64,000 nucleotides of DNA from Hirsutella rhossiliensis (Eukaryota > Ascomycota > Sordariomycetes > Hypocreales > Ophiocordycipitaceae): positions 3,844,001 through 3,908,000 of the forward strand of contig NW_025408672.1 of the NCBI RefSeq assembly GCF_020360975.1, in the 5' to 3' direction. The first letter of the stretch is position 1. Each line of letters starts with the position of its first letter. A program made the translations under genes and the position numbers. Below the pieces are notes generated by a model. The model was not told where the DNA came from. It saw nothing but the letters and a program-made list of their open reading frames with translations, and ran no database searches. Below are positions 11,521 to 22,418 of this stretch, piece by piece.

Positions 11521-12117
11521 CCATGCACCACCACCCTTTCGCCAACCCCACCCTTTCGCCAGGCAAAAAAAAAAACCACCACCAAAACTTAACTATTTCA
11601 CTTACACACAACTTGACCAAAATAAAAGTTATTTGCAAATGGTTGCCTGGTATAAATTTACAATTGATGTATCTATTGGATTTTAGGGCTTTTGACCGTC
11701 CTCCCCGATCGTGTGGTGCGCTGAGGTAGTATGGTTTCTTCTCTGACTTCAATAACTGAAGCAGCCTCCGATTCTGGCCCTGACTCCCCCGAAGAGCTAT
11801 GGTTCACCACAACATGCTTCTTTTCGCTTCCTTTTTCCGGATTGGCCTCTCCAGAGGCTAGAGCCTCGCTCAGAGTCATGAAACGTTTATTGGGATTCGG
11901 AATAGCCTTCCTCTTCTTCCCTCTCTTCAGGCGTGCCAGTTCCTCCTCCATGCCAGCAATTCTCGTGGCATGCGCCATTAACGTCTGTTGTTGAGTCTCA
12001 AACCCTTTGGCTATCACATTATACCGTCTCCGTGTCTTTGGTGTTTTGTTTAGCCCAAGATCGCGAATCTGACGGCTGGTTTTTGGTGTATCATCCGAGC
12101 CAAAATACGGCGCCGGG
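11521..12117 (-). mobile_element. Pogo-4: 3' end of another Pogo element
   Basis: It starts with CCATGCACCACCACCC at 11521, preceded by TA at 11519-11520, in the Copia-1 RT gene. Tandem CCCTTTCGCC motifs near the tip resemble but differ from Pogo-2. The - strand encodes the C-terminal part of the transposase. The rest is cut off where hAT-1 begins at 12118 and does not resume after hAT-1. Confidence 0.8.
11673..12117 (-). pseudogene. Pogo-4 transposase C-terminus
   Basis: Reads FGSDDTPKTSRQIRDLG, then a basic heptad-like segment (IAGMEEELARLKRGKKRK) and a Ser/Glu-rich tail ending RTVKSPKIQ. This matches the C-terminal part of Pogo-2 and Pogo-3 in order and motif but with clear divergence, so it belongs to a sister subfamily. 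No catalytic region is present. Confidence 0.75.
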
Positions 12118-14920
12118 CAGGCTGGCAAACCACTCAATCCTGGCAACCGGTTGCTCAATCCAGTTGAGCAACTGGCAACTCAATCAACGCAATCGATGGT
12201 CGGCTGATTAAGCCGGCAATTCAATCCGATCTCGCGTTGATTGACGGGATTGACGGAATTGCCGTTGACGGTGGAAAGTGTGTAGGGTAGATGACCAGTG
12301 GATTATATGAAGAAATCTCACCCAAGCCGAAGCGTCAGCAGCTCAGGGCAGATTGACAATTGGACCAATCATCCATTCTGACAAGAGTCCCTTGCTGTTA
12401 TGAACGCGACGCGCTCGTGTCTGAACCTGGCGTCCACGCGTTCATGAGTAAGGGGGAAAGTGACTCAATCATCGTGCCGCAATCGGGATGTTTGTAACGC
12501 CTCTCATATTATCCCACTCTTCTCTTAGATGGGCGACTATCTCGATTCTTTGCCTTCTGCAGGCCCCCAAGGCAGTCGAGAATGGGAAACATTTCCATGG
12601 CAGCACTTTCGCGGCTACACCAAATCCCAACGCGCCGGCAAGCTCAAGTCGTGGATTTGGCGCTTTGGGTTTGACATTGAGCATCAAGACAACGGGGACA
12701 ATAGGCTGTGGGTATGCGGGACCTGTTCGGTCAAGAAATCGCCCCAAGGACCCCCAAGCTTTGCAGCGAAGGGAACGACAAATATCGAGCGCCATCTGCA
12801 CGATGCGCACCGCATTTCTGGGCCGTTGGGGAAACGTCTGCCGAAAGGTACGACAACAAAGAAGCGCTCTATCGCACAGTTCTTCGAGCTCGACGCAAAC
12901 GACGGCAAAGAGCAGGCCTTGATCAACACGCTCAAGAATCACTTTGATAAGAATGTGTTCCAATCACTCCTACTTGCTTGGATCACCGAGTCAAATGTTG
13001 CCTTTCGCGCCATCGAAGCCCCTCGATTCCGTTCTCTGCTCGACTATCTCAATCCTTCAATTGGCCTGACCCAGTCACACATGACTCACACGACCATTCG
13101 GTCCAGGCTTTTCGAAGAGTATCACCAATACAAGGGCGTTGTGGTGAAGGAATTGAAAGAGTGCCCCGGCCGTATCCATCTTGCGTTTGACGGCTGGAGA
13201 TCGCCCAATCGGCACGCTGTGTACGGGATTGCTGCGTTCTACCTGTCAAGGAAAAGCGCCCACAAAAAATACTTCTCGGAATGCCTGAGTTGCGGCAGTC
13301 CCATACTGGAGAGAACATCGCTTCTCAGGTGGCAGAAGTCATCACCTCGTTCGAGATACAGGATAAGATTGGCTACTTCACGTTGGATAACGCGGAGAAC
13401 AACGACACCGCGATGAGGGCCCTGGGTGACCAATTCAGTTTCGATGGGAGGCAAAGAAGGGTCCGCTGCTTTGGACATATTATCAACCTTGTAGCGAAAG
13501 CACTGCTCTTTGGAAAAGACGACGAGGTCTTCGATTCAGAAGATCGTACCAATATTCTCGACCTGGCTCAGCACAACCTTTGGCGAAAAAGGTCCGATCG
13601 GCAACTCCACAATCTCGTCCATTGGATTCATCGATCCGACAGGCTGACCTATCTACTACGGAGCCTGCAGGAGAAGAAGGATGGTACGAAAAGGCCGGTC
13701 GACGTTGTGACCGATAACATGACGCGCTGGCTGTCTCATTACAAAATGATGGATCGGGCTCTTCTCCTTCGCGAATTTCTCGACGACCTTGTCGCGATCG
13801 AACGGTTCGAGCACAGCAGAGGCAGGTCGAGAAGTAGAGCCAGGCCTGCGTGTATACGAGATGAGGATTTACTGACGGAGAACGATTGGATGGTGATCAG
13901 CAATTTCCGAGATGTCCTGAGACATTTTGCCAATGCTCTCAAGGCACTTGAAGGAGACGCGCAAGTCCGTGTCCGCAAAGACGGGAAGCTCATAGCCTAT
14001 GGAACCGCATGGGATATCATCCAGGCGTTCGAATATCTTCTGGAGAAGCTTGAAGAAGCCAAAACGATGGCCAGAGACCTGCCGGATTCTGGCCACTTCG
14101 CAATCAACGTCGAATTGGGTTGGAAAAAATTGGATAAGTACTACGCGAAACTCATCGAGTGTCCGATATACTACTCGGCCATCGCTCTGCATCCTGCCTT
14201 GCGGTTACAGTGGTTCGAAGAAGCTTGGGCTCATCGACCCGAATGGGTCACGGAAGCCCGGCGGATCGTCCGAGCCATCTGGGAAAGTGACTATAAGTCG
14301 CTGAACGTCGAGGAGGGTCCAGCCACTGCTGTGGAGGATTTCCAGCCACCCGACGATCTGGACGATTTCCAAAAGTTTCGAATGAGGCACAGGGTGCAAT
14401 CGAGCCATATCACGAATGGTGATTACCGGCTGCCGACGCGCCCTATCGCCGACGAGTTGGATCGTTGGACCGTCGATATCGGGGCAGACGACGGGAGATC
14501 AATGATCCATTTCAGTACTGGAAACTCAAAGAGGCGACATATCCGCGGCTGGCGCGGATGGCTTTCGATATGCTATCCGTCCCGCCCATGTCTGCCGAGT
14601 GCGAAAGGGCGTTTTCATTTGCTGGACTGATGGTTACCCGGCTGCGCAGGAGACTTGAGGTGAAGACCATCAGCGCCGCACAGTCCATCCGGTCTTGGCT
14701 GAACGCGGGATTAATACACAACTACCAGGAGTCGTTGATCCATCGGTAGACGACAACGCCTTCGTGGAGGCCGCAGAGGATAATTCTGAGAAGGGAGGAC
14801 GGGCCAGAGGACTTTGTCGTTATCTCCGAATAGCATATTGACAACCGTCAACGCCAGCAATCCACGCAATCCACGCAATTGAGATTCAGATTGCTCAACG
14901 CAATCGAGGATTTGATGGTA
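12118..14920 (+). mobile_element. hAT-1: hAT transposon, 5' end intact, 3' end unclear
   Basis: The left tip CAGGCTGGCAAACC fits the hAT terminal consensus, with many CAATC subterminal repeats within 150 bp. The same kind of repeats recur at 14840-14910 beyond the transposase. I cannot find an inverted copy of the left tip there, so the 3' end seems lost or diverged between 14910 and 14940. No 8-bp duplication could be matched for the same reason. Confidence 0.8.
12529..14749 (+). pseudogene. hAT-1 transposase, two frameshifts
   Basis: Starts at ATG 12529. A BED zinc finger lies at residues ~60-90 (VCGTCSVKK, then HLHDAHR). The RNase H-like catalytic region is readable (LAFDGWRSPN; DNAENNDTAM; RCFGHIINLVAKALLF), and the C-terminal hAT dimerisation region is diagnostic (YPRLARMAFDML, PPMSAECERAFS, 14530-14620). 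Frames change near 13270 at an A6 run that needs seven bases, and near 14495. The three frames together cover a full-length ~740-residue transposase with no domain missing. Confidence 0.85.
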
Positions 14921-15425
14921 TCCGAGGGTTATTTTTGTTTCCCCTTCCCCTCGTAATTTGACGAGCTCGTCGAGCCTTGAGAGCCCTTCAAGACGCCGCG
15001 TTCCGGGCGGCGGTCGGCCGTCCGGCCGACCGTGGACAAGGGTGGATATTGGAAGCCGCTGAGGGCACGGACGCTAAACTGCGGTGTTGTGGCGCTCAGC
15101 CGCTGAATCAGCCACCAAAACCCGCTGTGGATATCCTATTGATATCTCCTGTGTGACACCCCCTTTGCTCCGCAAAAATGTTGCCGCTCCATACAAATTG
15201 GACCAACTTCACTTATACAGAATCTACTCAATTTTAAAGGTTTTGACGAGCAGTAACCTGTAGCAGGTATAGAAATGACCGGGTTTACATTATATCTAGT
15301 CAGCTGGCCACCACAGGTGTTGTGGTCCGTGACACCCTGGCGTCGCAAAATGGCAATTTCGACCCCTAATCTCCTCCTGCCTCCTTTGCTTTCCACTCTT
15401 GCTCATCCTCCACCACCTGTCACAA
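14750..15425. other. Intergenic, no gene seen
   Basis: Holds the hAT-1 3' subterminal repeats to about 14920. A GC-rich stretch follows at 14985-15100 (with CGGCCGTCCGGCCG, a small palindrome), then the presumed left part of Pogo-5. I see no coding signal. Two similar patches with TGACACCC and CGCAAAA (15155-15170 and 15328-15345) may be direct subterminal repeats of Pogo-5. Confidence 0.4.
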
Positions 15426-16853
15426 ATGGCTCCAAAAAAAGCCTCTCTCTATCTATACATAGAACGTGATGGCTGAGGCAATTCTCGATGTCACTGATAA
15501 CGGTCTGTCGCAGCGCCAGGCTTCTCAGAAAGGGGGGATACCCCAGAGTACTACTTCCAGCAGAATGCGAGGTCGGTCGGCATTAACTGACCAGGAACAG
15601 CCTGAAAAACTCTTATCCAGAGACCAGGATGCCAACTTGGTTGCCTGGACTCTTCTCCAAGAATCTCTGGGTTACGCTCCGTCCCAGAGTCAAATCCGCG
15701 CCTGCGTTGTTGCCCTTCTGAAACAGCAAGGCTGCGACTCAAGATTGGGACGTCATTGGGTAGAAAAGTTCATTCAACGCCATCCGGAACTTAGAAGCAA
15801 GGCCGGTAGGCGTCAGGAAGCCAACAGATTTGACTCATTTACTCCCAAAGCCGTGCACTGGTACTTTGACATCAGGGAGATGGAGTACGGGTGGATCAAG
15901 CCGGAGAACACGGTGAATGTTGATGAAGGAGGGATTATGTCGGGCTTTGGTATGCAATCAACTCTCCATAGGCGATATAAGCTAGTTCGGTCTCTTTGCT
16001 AGGTCTAGACAGTCTGGTGGTTGGCAGTTCGGACCCCAAACGGAAGACTCTTCTCAAGGGACCCCAGTCCCGAAGTTGGACCACTTTATAGAGGCCATCA
16101 CCGCCGACGGGCGCGCCTTGACTCAGGCATCATATTTAAGGGTAAATACCTTCAGGCACAGTGGTTTAAAGAGGAGTTTCGAAGATTTGCGGACTGGCAC
16201 TACATAACTTCACCAAATGGATGGACGGACAATCACATTGCCGTTGAATGGCTTGAGGAAGTCTATTTGCCTCAGACGCGGCCTGACGACGACTCTGAGA
16301 CCAGGCTTATCATTCTGGATAGACATGGGAGTCATGCAACGGTTCGTACTTTGTTTTTACGGCGATGAGGCCCTGCTGATTTGACGACAGAATAAGTGGA
16401 TGGCTACGTGCTTTCTGAACAATGTCTACTGATTTTATCTCCCATCTCACTGTTCTCATGGCCTCCAGCCATTAGACAACGGTGTTTTCAATGCTATAAA
16501 GACAGCCTACCGGAAGGAGCTTGACAGACTGGCTTCTTTGACGGATTCCACGCCTGTTGACAAGGTCAACTTTATACGTGCGTATGCCACAGCACGTCAA
16601 ACGGGAATGACAACAAGAAACATCTTGTCCGGTTGGAGAACCATTGGGAAATTGGCCAATCTCGCGTTCCAAGGCGTTGGGGCATCCTGAGATCCAAGAA
16701 GACAAAGTTACGGCGTCCCCGGAATATAGGCCGTTTTTGGACTCTGACGACACCCCGAAATCCAGCCGCCATATTCGTGATCTTGGCAAGAACAGAACAC
16801 CTACGACTCGGAGGCGATATGCCAAGATAGCGAAAGGCTGGGAAACTCAATAA
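15426..16853 (+). pseudogene. Pogo-5 transposase, two introns, degraded
   Basis: Pogo/Fot transposase of the Pogo-2 kind but diverged. HTH domains at ~15470-15830 (IQRHPELRSKAGRRQEANRF), NVDEGG at about 15920, ILDRHGSHAT at about 16320 (Gly of the usual LDGHGSH replaced by Arg), LQPLDNGVF at about 16470. Introns at 15950-16002 and 16342-16390 fall at the same places as in Pogo-2 and Pogo-3. A TGA replaces a sense codon near 16431 (VY*FYLP), and frames shift near 16080-16130. Start may be 15426 or 15469. Confidence 0.75.
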
Positions 16854-16881
16854 CAGACACTAACGTACTTCACCACCTAAG

Positions 16882-18714
16882 TCCCTGCACATAGAAATGG
16901 GCACCCCCCTGTTTTGGGCACCCAAGATGGGTGCCCAACCTAAACGGCTGCGTCAACTTCAACAGCAAATTTCACCGCGGAAACGCATCCAATCTGCTAA
17001 AAAATTGACGCATGTGTCTTCAAGCCACTACTGATGAAATATACAGAGTCTGACATTCACAGCGCCCTTGAGGCAATCGCCAATGGCGGATCCGCCAAGA
17101 AGGCTGCTCGCGATTGGGGCGTCGAGGGCAACTCTTACAATCGCATGCATGGTCACGAATGCAGAAAGGATGCATTTTCTGCTCTTCAGAGGCTTTCTCA
17201 GACACAGGAAAAGCAACTTACCGAATGGATTCTCATTCAGGACGCCTTGGGCCTTCCTCCCACTCACTCGCAGATCAGGCAGTTCGCGCAGCGCATGCTC
17301 GCCGTCAAAGGAGACCACACACCGCTCGGAAAACACTGGATGCAAGCATTTTTAAGACGAAATCCTGCAGTTCGGACCCAGAAGTGCCATCACAGAGACT
17401 CTGCGCGTGTCAACGGCGCTTCTACCGAGGTAATTCGGCCTTGGTTCAACAATTTCTTCCTTCCCGAGATTCTGGCTATTAAGCCGGAGAACAGGTACAA
17501 CATGGATGAAGCAGGCATCATGGAAGGACTTGGGGAGAATGGCCTGGTCGTTGGCAGTGCTGAAAACGATCTGTACAAAAGAAGACGCCTGGTTCTCGGG
17601 TCTGGACGTCGTTCATCGAGTGCGTGTCCGCTGCCGGCACCTTCCTCCCTCCACTCGTCATTTTCAAGGGCAAATCGGTCCAGCAACAGTGGTTCCCAGA
17701 AGATCTCAGTACTTTTAGTGACTGGCAATTCCTGCGACAAAGAACGGCTGGACTTCGGACCAAACTGCGGTGGAGTGGCTCGAAAAGGTGTTCATTCCAA
17801 GAACCCAGCCACCCGACCCTTCGGAGCGAAGACTGCTAGTATTGGACGGCCACGGAAGTCACGAGACGGTTGACTTCATGTATCTATGCTACCAGCATCA
17901 GATTCACCTTCTTTTCTTACCTCCTCTCATGTGCTGCAACCGCTCGATTTGTCTGTCTTCTCCGCTCTTAAGCACTACTACCGCAAACAGGTCGGATTTC
18001 TCAGCCTCCTGACCGATTCAAGCCCAGTCGGCAAGCAAAACTTTCTTTCCTGCTACCAGAAAGCACGCGAGCAAGCGCTCACTGTGTCAAACATCAAGGG
18101 TGGCTGGAAAGCGACGGGTTGTGGCCGGTGTCGATGGCGAAGCCACTTTGAGCCCTCTTCTGCTGGAGAACAGCAACAGACGCAAAAGAACGCGAAAATG
18201 TGGCCAATGCATTCAATAGCCACTTACCCACCAGTGACTGGCAATCAGACACATCCCAGATTGCGTGGTCGACCCCGAGGCGCTCGCAAGATCTGAAGGT
18301 TCAGGTAGTTCAATTCAACCAGCTAGACGACGACGTGCCCACGAAGAGATTGCTGTTCAGGAAGATCACAAAGGGTTTGACGAGAAGGATGGCCTTTGCA
18401 AAAGCTCAATTGCAGATTCAGGCACTGGAAACACAATTGGCGGCCGTCAAGCCGAAAAAGGAAGAGGGTGGTCACGAGCCCGAATTCGAGGTTCGCCAAT
18501 ATTGAGGCAATACGACGGGCGCAGGAGGAGGTGAACGCAGCTGAGAATGAAGAATCTGATGAAACCGAAGCTGAGGTTTCAGAAATAGGTGACGATTGTA
18601 TCGTAGTGCACGGTGGTGGGCAGTGAGAAGGGATTGAATTAATGGTGTTGAAAATGGTCGTGATTTTTTTGGGGTGCCCAAAACAGGGGGGTGCCCATTT
18701 CTATGTGCAGGGAC
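16882..18714 (+). mobile_element. Pogo-6: complete Pogo-type element with 45-bp TIRs and TA duplication
   Basis: TIRs start AGTCCCTGCACATAGAAATG at 16882 and end with the exact complement at 18714. The TIR continues through GGGCACCCCCC to about 45 bp. TA is present on both sides (16880-16881, 18715-18716). It shares no terminal sequence with the other Pogo elements here, so it is a separate family. Length 1833 bp. Confidence 0.92.
17034..18625 (+). pseudogene. Pogo-6 transposase, at least four frameshifts
   Basis: ATG at 17034 (MKYTESDIHSALEAIANGG, a psq-type HTH start). The Tc5/CENP-B HTH region follows (17220-17400), then YNMDEAGI (about 17500), LVLDGHGSHETVDF (about 17835), VLQPLDLSVFSALKHYY (about 17940), GGWKATG (about 18105) and an acidic C-terminus. 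Frames change near 17562, 17733, 17915 and 18118, the first, second and fourth explained by a run one base short. All three catalytic Asp codons are retained. No introns needed. Confidence 0.8.
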
Positions 18715-18716
18715 TT

Positions 18717-19375
18717 AGTTGGCCACACCACCTAGTGGGCCACTACCCTGCCCAAATCCTTGCCGCTCCATATTCTCACCGTCGCAAAACACACCACAGA
18801 TCGATAATCGGCAAAATAATTACATGAACAGAATTCTTAGTCCCCGGGCAAGATCGAGGATTATGACCGGGCAATATAAAGCTATTGCGGAGCCGCTGTG
18901 CGTTTCCCCGTCGCGCCGGATCTCACCCTGACCCTCGCCGCCCCTCGCCTTCCTCTCTGTAAGCTGAAGACCTCTCTCATAGCTAAAATACCCTCATCTA
19001 TCTTTGCTCCATTACACTCAAGGCATCTCTTGCAAGCTCTTGACTTTAGGCGCTTTTCAGCGCTCAGGAACACTTATGGTTGGCTTGTGACTTGTCTAAG
19101 AGAAGCAGAATTGTGGACTTTTCAGATCAAGAACATACACATTTTGGTCCTCTATCACTAGGGCGATCGAATAAACTTTACAAGGAAGACAAGAAAGCAC
19201 TTGAGGCTCTCGCGAAGATGAGAGCAAAGTGGGCATAGAAGTGGATAAAGGGACTTTTCGAAGGTCGAGTATCATATGATCAGATGGTATGCGAGAATGC
19301 ATGTGTTGATTGCTCTGCCCCGGTTGCCCTTTTCCCGTCCAAACGGCCTCTTTGTATCCTCCAAGCTTCTCCCAA
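18717..19375. other. Intergenic, no gene seen
   Basis: No recognisable protein, repeat pair or RNA gene. Short open frames lack composition or motif support. Confidence 0.4.
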
Positions 19376-19725
19376 GTTGATATCCCGTTTTCAGGTATAG
19401 TATACATTCTATCAGAAAGAGGGCACTTCTTGCCACTTACTGAAGGCCACGTAAGTCATCTACGTCAGCAACATCAGCTCCATCTCCCCGATCAAATAGC
19501 TCTTCTAGCTATTAGATAGATAATTCAGTCTCTCGAGGTCCCCGAGCCAGTAATAGTTATGCCGGACTCCTCAAAAGGTCCCCGTTCGAATAGGAGATCC
19601 TCCGGACCCCTCAGTGGTCTAGGAAGAAGAAAGAACAGTCTGCAGACTTCCCTTCTTACCTGGTTTCAAGCTGTATTACCTAGAGAGACCTAGAGACCTC
19701 AACTCGTTGGACCTTCTTCTCGACA
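19376..19725 (-). repeat. Solo LTR, family TGTCGAG, copy A
   Basis: A ~350-bp sequence whose reverse complement starts TGTCGAGAAGAAGGTCC and ends GGGATATCAAC. It aligns along its whole length with 29683-30033 at roughly 85-90 percent identity by eye. There is no internal retrotransposon sequence on either side. It abuts the truncated left end of Pogo-3. Confidence 0.75.
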
Positions 19726-21831
19726 GCAATATGATCAGAACTTAGAATAATAAATACAAAAATTATGTCATTTTGTAAAGAAATGAACGCTCCTATTGAT
19801 TCCGGCGCTTTTCACTACTCTCCCGGACCTAGTGGCGACAGGAAGTGACTTAGGTGCTCCTTGACCACGATCACTGACGCTGTCTCCACTTCTGAGACCT
19901 CTTCCTCCTCAGTGTCAGAATTCCCCACAACGAGTATTTCTTGGCTTCTGATTTGGGGAATAGCTTCCTTAGCTGCCAAAGCTTCACTAAGAGTCATGAA
20001 CCGCCTGTTCGGGTTCGGAATTGCTTTCCTCTTCTTGCCTCTCTGCAACCGAGCCACTTCTTCCTCCAGCTTCGCAATTCTGGTGCTATGTTCGGCAAGC
20101 GTCTGTTCTTGAGCTTCAAAGCCTTTAGCTATGACGGCAAAACGCCGCCGAGTGCTAGGAGTCTTGTTCTTGCCAATGTCTCGAATGTGGCGGCTGGTTC
20201 TTGGCGTATCGTCAGAACCCAGAAATGGCGCAGACTTTGGAGATGTCTCTATCATATCTGCGTGAATTTCTGCATGCCGCAATGCCTTGCATCGTGAGAT
20301 TGGCCAATTCCAGTGACCCTCCAGCCGGACAATATATCCTTTGCGGTCATTCCGACCTCGCGTGCTTTGGCATATGCCCGTATAAAATTGACCTTGTCAA
20401 CGGGCGCAGAATCAGTCAGGCAGGTTAAATTCTGAAGTAGTTTCCGATATGCCGCCTTGATAGAATTGAATACACCGTTATCCAATGGCTGGAGGCCATG
20501 AGAGCAGTGGGCAGGAAGGTAACAGGAATAAACGTTGTTCAAAAAGCACGTGGCCATCCATGCATCCTGGTTCTGGTTAATAGTGATTCCTAGGCAGATA
20601 AATATGAAAACGCACCGTTGCATGGCTTCCATGTCCATCTAATATGATCAGTCTAGCATCTGACTCATCGGCTGGCCGCGTCTGAGGCAAATAGACCCTC
20701 TCAAGCCACTCAATAGCAATATGGTTATCTGTCCACCCGTTAGGCGAAGTTATATAATGCCAGTCGGCTATTCTGCCGAATTCCTTCAAGAACCACTGCT
20801 TCTGGAGTTCTTTGCCCTTGAAAATAATGCCAGGAGTAAGGGCGCGGCCGTCTGCAGTGATAGCTTCAATAAACGAGGTCCAGTTGCGGGACTGTGGTCC
20901 TTTCAGAAGGGCCTTCCGTTTTGGGTCCGCACTCCCAACCACAAGGCTATCCAAACCTAGAAAACGGAGCTTGGTTAGTTATAGTAATGAAAGGCAAGTC
21001 AAAAACTCACCAAAGCCAGACATAATACCGCCTTCGTCAGCATTCACGGTATTCTCCGGCTTAATCCATCCATACTCCTTTTCCCTGATATCGAAGTACC
21101 AGTGAACCGCCTGAGGCGTGAAAGCGTTAAATCTACTGGCTTCCTGACGTCTTCCACGCTTGATCTTGATCCCCAGGTGGCGATGGATGAATTTGGAGAC
21201 CCAATTGCGGCCCACTGTCTGCTCATTGTTCAGTTGCCTCATAAGAGCTTCGACACAGGCGCGGATCTGACTGTGAGAGGGAGCATAGCCGAGAGACTCT
21301 TGACGGAGGATCCAGAACACCAGAAGAGCCTCCTGAGTCTTCCTCGAGAGTTTATGAGACTGGATTTGATCAGCCAAGGCTGCTTGGCCTTTGAGTCTGT
21401 TGAAATAGACTGCTGAGGTATGTCGTACTTTTGGGCAGCGCGATACTGCGACAAGCCATTTTTGTGATGTCCAATATAGCATTTGCCATTTCATCCTCCG
21501 TGTAGACACGTCGAGGCCACTTTGAGGTCATTTTGGCCCGGTGGTGGAGGAATCACAAGAAGAATCATCGTCAGGAGGCAGAGGGAGATTAGGGGGCTGG
21601 ATGGTAATTTTGCGTGCAAGGTACGCACAGGCCACAGACCCCTGTACAAACATTCAACCATCAAAAAGTAGAATTCAGTCAATCCTCTATCTACTCCAAG
21701 TGACGGCTTGTGAATATCTTCAAAGCTGGCTGGAATCGGTGTAAATGAAATTGATGATTTTTGGTGAGGTTTTCTCAATTGCGCTACCGGTACCCAAAGG
21801 GGGGTGTTACCCAAAGGGGGGTGGGGCATGG
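19726..21831 (-). mobile_element. Pogo-3: Pogo/Fot element, left TIR missing
   Basis: Close relative of Pogo-2. The right end keeps the CCATGCCCCACC terminal repeat (complement ending at 21831) next to TA (21832-21833). The left end lacks the last ~95 bp, including the TIR, and stops at the solo LTR. One-ended loss means it could no longer transpose even if the gene were intact. Confidence 0.88.
19815..21531 (-). pseudogene. Pogo-3 transposase, two introns, early frameshifts
   Basis: Same domains as Pogo-2: HTH region with VGRNWVSKFIHRH, NADEGG, ILDGHGSHAT, HGLQPLDNGVF, C-terminal SDDTPRTSRHIRDIG and coiled basic tail. Introns 20957-21010 and 20567-20615 match Pogo-2's in position and splice signals. 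Near the start a T run (21459-21463) is one base shorter than the T6 in Pogo-2 (5316-5321), and a second one-base loss lies near 21408. From about residue 45 on the frame is clean through all catalytic residues. Confidence 0.8.
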
Positions 21832-22418
21832 TAACCACTTATCTACCGACACCAGCCAATCCAGCCTACTTTAGAGCCCTGCCATACAAAAAGTCGGCCA
21901 ATCAGATATGAGCAAACCTATTAATCCGCTATTCGGGTACAACGCGCCTACGGGACCTGACGCCCCGGCCCAGTTTGGGACGGAGGTCCCCCACCTGCAC
22001 CAGGCTGGCGGCTGCGACCCAACATGCTCAACATCGCGACGACGGCGGCCCGCGGGCCGAGGCAGATGAGAAAGTTGTATATAGGTTTTCCTCCTGGGCC
22101 ACCGGGTTTTTCCTATATAGGTAACGAGTAGATGCTCTAGAGCCTGCAGGCTAGCTAGTGTAATAAACAACTACTACTACTTACTACTAAGCTGGTTGGG
22201 TGACAATTTAAGGTGATGACGGGTCGGGGATGTAGGGAAGCAAAAACAAGAACCAATCACAAGGGAGCCTTTTAAACCAAGTGGTAGAATTTTTTAGGTG
22301 GTCTGCAGCGGGGCATAGAATCCTTTCGTTCCTCGCGGCAAAAGGCCCTTCGGGCTGAATGAACTGCACGTCTTGAGAATATGAGAATACCAATCTTGCC
22401 CAAGGTCCTGGTTTGCAT
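21832..22418. other. Intergenic; possible LINE-type tail
   Basis: No gene. A run of ACTACTACT-type repeats at about 22167-22190 resembles the simple-sequence tails of the LINEs here, so 21850-22190 may be a LINE 3' scrap. 22324-22339 holds a copy of the 16-bp dispersed motif (see findings) and is followed by an AAGGCCCTTCGGGCTGAA segment shared with 28785-28803. Confidence 0.4.

Noticed and set aside
15136..18900. Idea that Pogo-6 is nested in the right end of Pogo-5
   Set aside because: The TA flanks of Pogo-6 are clear, but I could not align the sequence right of 18716 with the left end of Pogo-5, so the host of the insertion is unproven.
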